Both the position numbers and the translations under genes were made by a program. Source: JBDGSM01 sp042217615 (GTDB lineage: Archaea > Nanohalarchaeota > Nanosalinia > Nanosalinales > Nanosalinaceae). From it: a stretch of DNA of 9,480 bases. Under the pieces are notes generated by a model. That model did no database searches, was not told where the DNA came from, and saw only the letters and a program-made list of their open reading frames with translations. Where the stretch lies: the NCBI GenBank assembly GCA_042217615.1, contig JBDGSI010000059.1, positions 1 to 9,480 of the forward strand. Direction: 5' to 3'. Positions 5,629 through 9,480 of the stretch are shown here, piece by piece. Position 1 is the stretch's first letter, and the number at the start of each line of letters is the position of its first letter.

Positions 5629-6019
5629 CGATTCCCACGTTTTGAAGATCTTTTTGAAGGCCTTTAACTGTTTCCAGTTTTTCCAGGTCTTCAGGTTTCA
5701 CCCACTTGTATTGTGAGTGTTCTCTACTGGTTTCAGGCCTCTTGTCCTCTACCTTTGTGAGAAAGGGATGTACTCTGAAGTTGCCGTCTTCTGTTTTTGC
5801 TGTAAAAGATTTTCCTTTTCTAATTATTTCTCCTTTCAGCTTTGTTTCTTCTTCAAGTTCTCTGAGAGCAGCTTCTCTAGGTTTTTCATTTCTCTCTATT
5901 TTTCCGGAAGGGAAGTCCCATTTACCAGGGTTTACGTCTCTTTCTTCCGCTCTTTTTAGTGCCAGGAATTTTTCTTTCTCGGTGTTGTATGTGACTGCAG
6001 CTGCTATATCTGTAACCAT
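5621..6019 (-). CDS. Nudix hydrolase, copy 4, with a variant box
   Basis: A 132-residue MutT-like protein. Its Nudix box starts GKIERNE and continues to RELEEETKL: all catalytic Glu/Arg positions are kept, but the near-invariant Gly is Lys and the usual FPGG reads FPSG. The metal-binding REXXEE core is intact, so activity is likely. The C-terminal EHSQYKWV resembles the EHDRYDWI of copy 1. ATG 6019 comes three bases after the stop of the FAD protein, with GTGA five bases before the start, so the two are almost certainly co-transcribed. Its own TAG lies inside the start of copy 3 (8-bp overlap). Two AGGCCT copies are present. Confidence 0.92.
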   Translation of the reverse strand: MVTDIAAAVTYNTEKEKFLALKRAEERDVNPGKWDFPSGKIERNEKPREAALRELEEETKLKGEIIRKGKSFTAKTEDGNFRVHPFLTKVEDKRPETSREHSQYKWVKPEDLEKLETVKGLQKDLQNVGIDV

Positions 6020-6022
6020 TTT

Positions 6023-7231
6023 TCACTGGTTGTACTGTTTCTCTATAAGGTCTGCAGCTTTTTCTCCTGTGTATACAGCAGTGTTAAGGCCTGAGAACCT
6101 GTAGAAGTCTCCTGCGATGAATATTCTATCTGTCTGCTGGAGCTCAGGTATCTCTGCTCCTGGAGGGATTTTAGGGTGTGCAAGAGTTTCTTCCGTTCCA
6201 AGTACTTCGTAGCCTTCCTTGAATACTTGGCTGAGATCCATTTCCTCTCCTTTCTTCTTGGGATATGCAAAGCATTCGCCTTCTGGTGAGAATACAGACC
6301 GGATATTCGTGTCTTTATCAGCTCCTATCAAGTTTACAAACTCTTTCCTGGTCTCACCATCAATAGTCACAGCTTCCGTCGGCTCATACTCAATCTCAAA
6401 GCTGATGCCGACAATATCTTCAATAGAAGGCGTAGGAGTAGCAAGCAAGACAAAATCAAAACCTTCGGTTCTCTCCTCACCGTTCTTCTCATATACCAGG
6501 TCAAGGCCTTCACTGTGCTCATCCACGTTTTTTATCTCTGCATTCATTTCAATTGAGGCATCACATTTCTCTTTTATCGAACGTGTAACCTCTACAGGAC
6601 CTCCAGCCACTTCTTTGAACTGTCCTGAAGCAGACTCCACAAACTCTTTGATATGATGCGCCACGCATTCAGCTGATACCTCTGAGAAATCATTCAAGTA
6701 CATTGTCTGAAGTGTAGGGTAGATAACATTTTCCTGAGTGTTTTCAGGGAACTGATTGATCCATTCATCACTGGGCATATCGTGAAGCCTTGAAGCCTCA
6801 TTATTCCCGCCCTCATAGTCAAACTCTACACTTCTCACAGCCTGTTTCAACTCCTTGACTCCATCTACATCAACGCCCATTAAACGGGAGAACAAAGGCC
6901 TTTTAACGTATTTCTCGACAAAACTGAGGTCTTCCTCAGGTTTCAGGAACAGTGTAAACGGTTCGAAAGAGTTTATATCTCCATCGACAAGTGAAACCAT
7001 CTCTGAGAACTCTAAAGGCTCTAACACTTCATCTTCTATACCTATTTCCTGGAAAAAATCCAGGAGGTCTTTATGCTCTGGAGGAATCAACTGGTTGGTC
7101 TTTGAAGCCCTTCCTCCAAGTATAATATCTTTTTCAAATATTTTTACATCTGCTCCTTTTTCTGAAAGCCGGTAAGCTGATGTTAAACCTGTTACACCGC
7201 CGCCCACTACAGCAACTCTAGCATCTTCCAT
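6023..7231 (-). CDS. FAD-dependent oxidoreductase, amine oxidase/phytoene desaturase-like
   Basis: A 402-residue flavoprotein starting MEDARVAVVGGGVTGLTSAY. The N-terminus is a dinucleotide-binding Rossmann fold with G10-x-G12-x-x-G15, the acidic E33 that holds the adenosine ribose (VKIFEKD), and the following LGGRA motif of the amine-oxidase/protoporphyrinogen-oxidase/phytoene-desaturase superfamily. The C-terminus, IFIAGDFYRFSGLNTAVYTG, is the second FAD-contact motif of the same superfamily. Substrate unknown; carotenoid or isoprenoid desaturation and porphyrin oxidation are the usual possibilities, and at about 400 residues it is shorter than typical phytoene desaturases. ATG 7231 is preferred, with GAGG about ten bases upstream; TTG 7240 is the longer alternative and has no well-placed ribosome-binding site. 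It is the first gene of the Nudix run. Confidence 0.9.
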   Translation of the reverse strand: MEDARVAVVGGGVTGLTSAYRLSEKGADVKIFEKDIILGGRASKTNQLIPPEHKDLLDFFQEIGIEDEVLEPLEFSEMVSLVDGDINSFEPFTLFLKPEEDLSFVEKYVKRPLFSRLMGVDVDGVKELKQAVRSVEFDYEGGNNEASRLHDMPSDEWINQFPENTQENVIYPTLQTMYLNDFSEVSAECVAHHIKEFVESASGQFKEVAGGPVEVTRSIKEKCDASIEMNAEIKNVDEHSEGLDLVYEKNGEERTEGFDFVLLATPTPSIEDIVGISFEIEYEPTEAVTIDGETRKEFVNLIGADKDTNIRSVFSPEGECFAYPKKKGEEMDLSQVFKEGYEVLGTEETLAHPKIPPGAEIPELQQTDRIFIAGDFYRFSGLNTAVYTGEKAADLIEKQYNQ

Positions 7232-7408
7232 TAATTCCAACCTCTATAACATCTTCTTAGGTATTGCATAAATGTAAAACCTTCCCTAACTCTTCAAATC
7301 ATTCCAAAGCTTTACAGACAAACACGCAGATATATCATTTCTCTGAAAAAAGGCCTTTTTCTCTGGCCGACTTATTTATAGAAACATCCCCAAAACCATG
7401 GTGTATAG
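7232..7408. promoter_or_regulatory. Divergent promoter region with a 14-bp AAAAAGGCCTTTTT palindrome
   Basis: Minus strand: an AT-rich ACATTTATG element (about 7266-7275) could be the TATA box of the FAD/Nudix run. Plus strand: TTATTTATAG (7371-7380) lies about 30 bp before ATG 7409, giving an almost leaderless mRNA. Between them 7347-7360 is the perfect palindrome AAAAAGGCCTTTTT, the longest extended copy of the AGGCCT motif in the window. It is placed where a protein could influence both promoters. Confidence 0.5.
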
Positions 7409-7696
7409 ATGGATGATGAAGCTGAGGCCTTAGTCCAGGACATACTGGGAAAGTACGGTTCAGTATCAAGCAGGGAACTGGCCCTTCAAATGGCTGAAGG
7501 TGTAGAAGGCATAGAAGTAGAGGGGTCTGAAGTAAAGAATGTAGAAAGCGTTGAAGCTATAGAAGGCCTTGTGGAAAAACTTAAGGATGGTGTAGGACCG
7601 GTGGCTTTAAGGTTTGCCAGGAAAGCAGTAGAAGAAGCAGATCTAAGCCAGGAGTTCAAGGAAAAACTTCCGGACACATATAAGAGAAGCAGTTAA
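7409..7696 (+). CDS. Small acidic hypothetical protein, 95 residues
   Basis: Not recognised. The product is very acidic, largely helical by eye, and free of cysteines and membrane segments. Residues 1-30 (MDDEAEALVQDILGKYGSVS then SRELALQMAE) look like an N-terminal helical pair. A Glu/Val-rich centre follows, then a basic helix GPVALRFARKAVEEA and a charged C-terminus ending in KRSS. The start is supported by the TATA box at 7371-7380; there is no ribosome-binding site, consistent with leaderless translation. It contains two AGGCCT copies (7425-7430, 7564-7569), matching the host-like signature. Single plus-strand gene; a T-rich stretch lies around 7742-7750. Confidence 0.75.
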   Translation: MDDEAEALVQDILGKYGSVSSRELALQMAEGVEGIEVEGSEVKNVESVEAIEGLVEKLKDGVGPVALRFARKAVEEADLSQEFKEKLPDTYKRSS

Positions 7697-7757
7697 AAGG
7701 GTATTCTTGGAAAAAACTTGTTCTTTTGTTGAAGAAAGAGCCTTTTTATTAACGGGA

Positions 7758-7828
7758 AGCCGGGGCTGGGATTTGCACCCAGGTCGTCCGCTCTGCAGGC
7801 GGATGCATAACTACTCTGCCACCCCGGC
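7758..7828 (-). tRNA. tRNA-Cys (GCA) with unusual D- and T-loops
   Basis: The minus strand folds as a 71-nt tRNA. The acceptor stem is GCCGGGG/CCCCGGC with discriminator U. The anticodon arm is UCCGC-CUGCAGA-GCGGA with anticodon GCA, followed by a 4-nt variable loop and a T arm CUGGG-UGCAAAU-CCCAG. U73 is the main CysRS identity base and GCA reads both Cys codons. CCA is not encoded. The D arm is reduced (GCA/UGC stem, nine-base loop) and lacks the usual G18-G19 pair, while the T-loop has G at position 55 instead of U. A TATA-like GATTTAAAAC on the minus strand (7869-7878) lies about 45 bp upstream, and a T6 run (7716-7711) lies downstream. cysS is on the same strand about 3.8 kb away. Confidence 0.93.
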
Positions 7829-7968
7829 ATGGATTTGGTTCTATGTGTTCTTGTGTTGGGTGTTAGAAGTTTTAAATCAAGGTGAGGTCCTTTCTAGGAA
7901 GAATTGGACAGGTTGTTTTTTAACTGTAGAGGAAGTCGTTAGTCTCACCGAGGCCTGGTTTTTTTCAA
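7829..7968. promoter_or_regulatory. Promoter region between tRNA-Cys and the MBL-fold gene
   Basis: GTTTTAAATC at 7869-7878 (GATTTAAAAC on the minus strand) is the likely tRNA TATA box. On the plus strand GTTTTTTAACTG (7913-7924) lies about 45-55 bp before ATG 7969 and could serve the next gene. AGGCCT at 7951-7956 lies between this element and the start codon. Confidence 0.4.
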
Positions 7969-8775
7969 ATGATTGTAGAAGTTCTAGGTTGTATGCAGGA
8001 TGCAGGCGTACCGCATCTTGAATGCGGGTGCAGAGTCTGTGAAGAAGCAAGAAGTAATCCTGAAAAACAGAAGTACAGCTCCTCTCTACTGCTGAAGGAG
8101 AACAGTAAAGATTCTGCCGCCAGATACCTGGTAGAAGCTACCCCGGATGTAAGATACCAGATAAAAGGCGATTACCTGGACGGTGTTTTCATCGCACACG
8201 GCAGACTCGGACATCTTACAGGCCTCCTTCACTTCGGAGAAGAAGGCTGCAACAAAAACAGTCTACCGGTACACGTTTCAAAAGAGACAGAGAACTACAT
8301 AAGAAAAAACGATCCCTTCAGACTACTTATAGACAAAGGAAACATCCAACTAGAACAACTGGAAAACGGAGAGAAAGAAGAACTGCGGGGAGCAAAAGTT
8401 AAGGCCTTCAAAGCCGAGCACAAACAGTTAAACACAGATACAATGAGTTTCATGGTTGAAGGAGAGGAGAAAAAACTTTTCTACATTTCAGATATACATG
8501 GCTGGACTGAAGAACTTCTTGAAAAGATCAGGGAAGCAGATATAGCGGTTGTCGACGGCACTTTCTGGAATGAAGAAGAGATTGAACGGTACGAAGAAGT
8601 ACCTCACCCGGTTATGAAAGAAACCATGCATATTACAGATGACTGGAGCACCGAAATCTACTTCACCCACCTGAACCATACAAACCCTGCGCTAAGACCT
8701 GATTCAGAACAAAGAAAGGAACTTGAGGAAAGAGGATTCCACATAGCAGAAAGAGGAACAAAGTTCCACATATAA
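7969..8775 (+). CDS. PqqB-like metallo-beta-lactamase-fold hydrolase
   Basis: A 268-residue MBL-fold protein. The N-terminus MIVEVLGCMQDAGVPHLECG continues with C21 and C24, giving a C19-G-C21-x2-C24 cluster like that after the first strand of PqqB-type proteins (a probable structural zinc site). The metal motif is H77-G-R79-L-G81-H82 rather than HxHxDH, so the second His and the Asp are missing. Later ligands look present: AEHKQ, ISDIHGW, VVDGTFW and the terminal FTHLNHTNP. HPVMKETM and HLNHTNP are typical of the PqqB-like subgroup, many members of which occur without PQQ synthesis, so the reaction is unknown and PQQ synthesis is not implied. No ribosome-binding site is obvious before ATG 7969. 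AGGCCT occurs twice in the gene and again 12 bases after the stop. Confidence 0.85.
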   Translation: MIVEVLGCMQDAGVPHLECGCRVCEEARSNPEKQKYSSSLLLKENSKDSAARYLVEATPDVRYQIKGDYLDGVFIAHGRLGHLTGLLHFGEEGCNKNSLPVHVSKETENYIRKNDPFRLLIDKGNIQLEQLENGEKEELRGAKVKAFKAEHKQLNTDTMSFMVEGEEKKLFYISDIHGWTEELLEKIREADIAVVDGTFWNEEEIERYEEVPHPVMKETMHITDDWSTEIYFTHLNHTNPALRPDSEQRKELEERGFHIAERGTKFHI

Positions 8776-8817
8776 AGAAAGACTTTAAGGCCTTCCAGGG
8801 AAGAATAAAGGTATAAG

Positions 8818-9228
8818 ATGGAGAATATCTGGGTCAAAGACGAGGAAAAAATCAGGAAAAAAGTATTCCTGACAATCATAGTCCTTGTATTCACAGTCCT
8901 GGTAGGATCAACAGGTCTCGCAGGAAACCCTATGTACTACCTATCCTTCCTGGCATCAGCACTTACATACTACCTCCTACTGGACAGAAAAAGAGTAAAC
9001 GGCATAGTAGTAACTCTTATAGCAATCTTCGTATCAGGAACATTCATAGGATACATAAACACGCTTTTCCCAGGCCCAGAACTCAGTTTAGTAAGCTTCA
9101 AACCCTTGCTGCTAGCTCTAACTCTTGTAATAACCACTATAGGCCTTATACCTGAAAACGTTCTCTCAGAGATGAAGACAAACCTGAACCCTTCAAAAAA
9201 AATAGAGGGATCAAATTTTTTCTCTTAA
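8818..9228 (+). CDS. Small integral membrane protein, four predicted helices
   Basis: A 136-residue protein with a charged N-terminus (MENIWVKDEEKIRKK) and four hydrophobic stretches at about residues 16-35, 39-54, 61-80 and 94-111, then a polar tail. No signal peptide and no recognised family; by positive charges (KKV at the start, DRKR between helices 2 and 3) the N-terminus would be cytoplasmic. It follows the MBL gene by 42 bp, containing an AAGGCCTT, and may share its transcript. The TAA stop is followed directly by AGGCCT. One further AGGCCT lies inside (9141-9146). Confidence 0.8.
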   Translation: MENIWVKDEEKIRKKVFLTIIVLVFTVLVGSTGLAGNPMYYLSFLASALTYYLLLDRKRVNGIVVTLIAIFVSGTFIGYINTLFPGPELSLVSFKPLLLALTLVITTIGLIPENVLSEMKTNLNPSKKIEGSNFFS

Positions 9229-9240
9229 AGGCCTGCCATC

Positions 9241-9252
9241 TGAATTAAAAGC
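9241..9252 (+). promoter_or_regulatory. TATA box of the SRP RNA gene
   Basis: AATTAAAA at 9243-9250 lies about 25-30 bp before the likely 5' end of the SRP RNA around 9275-9280, as in archaeal stable RNA promoters. Confidence 0.5.
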
Positions 9253-9277
9253 CTTCTTCACCCCACATACTTTTGTT

Positions 9278-9480
9278 AGAAGGAGGTAGGCCGGGCGATT
9301 CGGGGTCGCTTACCGTACCTGGAAATTCCCTCGACAATGCCAGGGGCCGAAAATTAGGGCGAGGCAGTCCTTTCCAGTGGTTAGGCCCCTCGCCTTGGTT
9401 GCCGAAGGTCCGTCCTCCGGGAGCCTGCACTGTGTGAACCGGGTCAGGCCTTGACGGGAGCAGCCCTAAGCATTGGGTAG
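9278..9480 (+). ncRNA. ffs: Archaeal signal recognition particle RNA (7S RNA), 3' end beyond the window
   Basis: RNA scaffold of the particle that targets membrane and secreted proteins to SecYEG. Archaeal hallmarks are visible. The AGGCCGGG 5' domain has helix 3 (GCGA 9295-9298 with TCGC 9306-9309) and helix 4 (CCTGG 9318-9322 with CCAGG 9340-9344), followed by GGGGCCGAA. A 7-bp stem GGCGAGG (9358-9364)/CCTCGCC (9388-9394) matches the helix-6 region. The SRP54-binding helix 8 is GGGTCAGG (9441-9448) opposite GGGAGCAGCCC (9456-9466). About 200 of the usual ~300 nt are present. The helix-8 tip reads CCTTGAC where most RNAs have a GNRA/GGAA loop, and it contains the AGGCCT motif. The 5' end is estimated from the TATA box. 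Confidence 0.93.

Larger units (their letters stand above)
1972..9451. repeat. AGGCCT highly iterated palindrome, 26 copies
   Basis: Copies start at 1972, 2555, 2645, 2951, 3153, 3480, 3674, 3968, 4072, 4739, 5006, 5658, 5735, 6087, 6504, 6896, 7351, 7425, 7564, 7951, 8220, 8402, 8788, 9141, 9229 and 9446. A precedes 18 of them and T follows 17; 12 are the full palindrome AAGGCCTT. At about 43% G+C, an estimate, one to two copies would be expected by chance. Seventeen lie in coding sequence (11 read as Gly-Leu, four as Ala-Phe/Leu, two as Arg-Pro) and nine in non-coding DNA or RNA genes. Four lie at or within 12 bases of a stop codon. None occurs in 1-1971. Counted by eye; function unknown. 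Confidence 0.9.

Noticed and set aside
5386..7175. Plus-strand ORFs opposite the Nudix and FAD genes, and a 75-residue minus ORF at 6043-6270
   Set aside because: Overlap clear genes in other frames and have the Ser/Phe-rich composition of antisense shadows.
7707..8021. Plus-strand ORF of 104 residues
   Set aside because: Runs across the tRNA-Cys gene and the start of the MBL gene; no plausible promoter or domain.
7969..8775. Naming the MBL protein pqqB
   Set aside because: The metal motif differs and no other PQQ gene is present; many relatives of this subgroup act outside PQQ synthesis.
9245..9430. Minus-strand ORF of 61 residues
   Set aside because: Lies antisense to the SRP RNA; Gly/Pro-rich product reflects the GC-rich RNA gene.

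Overview
The window reads as a piece of an archaeal chromosome, probably a salt-adapted small-genome (DPANN-type) archaeon such as a nanohaloarchaeon. The sequence shows AT-rich TATA boxes about 25 bp before likely transcript starts, GGTG/GAGG ribosome-binding sites, an archaeal-type SRP (7S) RNA, a tRNA without encoded CCA, and very Glu/Asp-rich proteins. The lineage is inference; the archaeal assignment is firm.

Left part (1 to about 1970): an accessory, defence-like region. It holds a 526-residue protein with a C-terminal phospholipase-D-like domain, preceded by three AATCA copies spaced exactly 20 bp. A small CRISPR array follows (three identical 36-bp repeats, two spacers), read on the minus strand with its leader on the right. 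Just beyond the leader (1995-2210, minus) is a 71-residue fragment of the Cas1 C-terminus cut off by a stop: a decayed adaptation module. A small winged-helix gene (2207-2503) starts at the broken end of that relic.

Middle (2500-7240, minus strand): housekeeping and metabolic genes. cysS (cysteinyl-tRNA synthetase) and a Nudix gene come first, then a run of an FAD-dependent amine-oxidase-like protein followed by three more Nudix genes whose ends touch or overlap. One of these has a one-base frameshift exactly inside the Nudix box. A leaderless 54-residue plus-strand ORF sits between the two Nudix groups.

Right part (7409-9480): a 95-residue acidic protein, tRNA-Cys(GCA) on the minus strand, a PqqB-like metallo-beta-lactamase-fold protein, a small membrane protein, and the first ~200 nt of SRP RNA, which runs off the window.

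The most striking signal is not a gene. The palindrome AGGCCT (extended AAGGCCTT) occurs 26 times between 1972 and 9451, where one or two would be expected, and not once in 1-1971. It lies in coding and non-coding DNA alike, often touching stop codons, and even in the most conserved hairpin of SRP RNA. It behaves like a highly iterated genome signature (compare cyanobacterial HIP1 or bacterial DNA-uptake sequences), and its absence marks the PLD/CRISPR segment as probably foreign.
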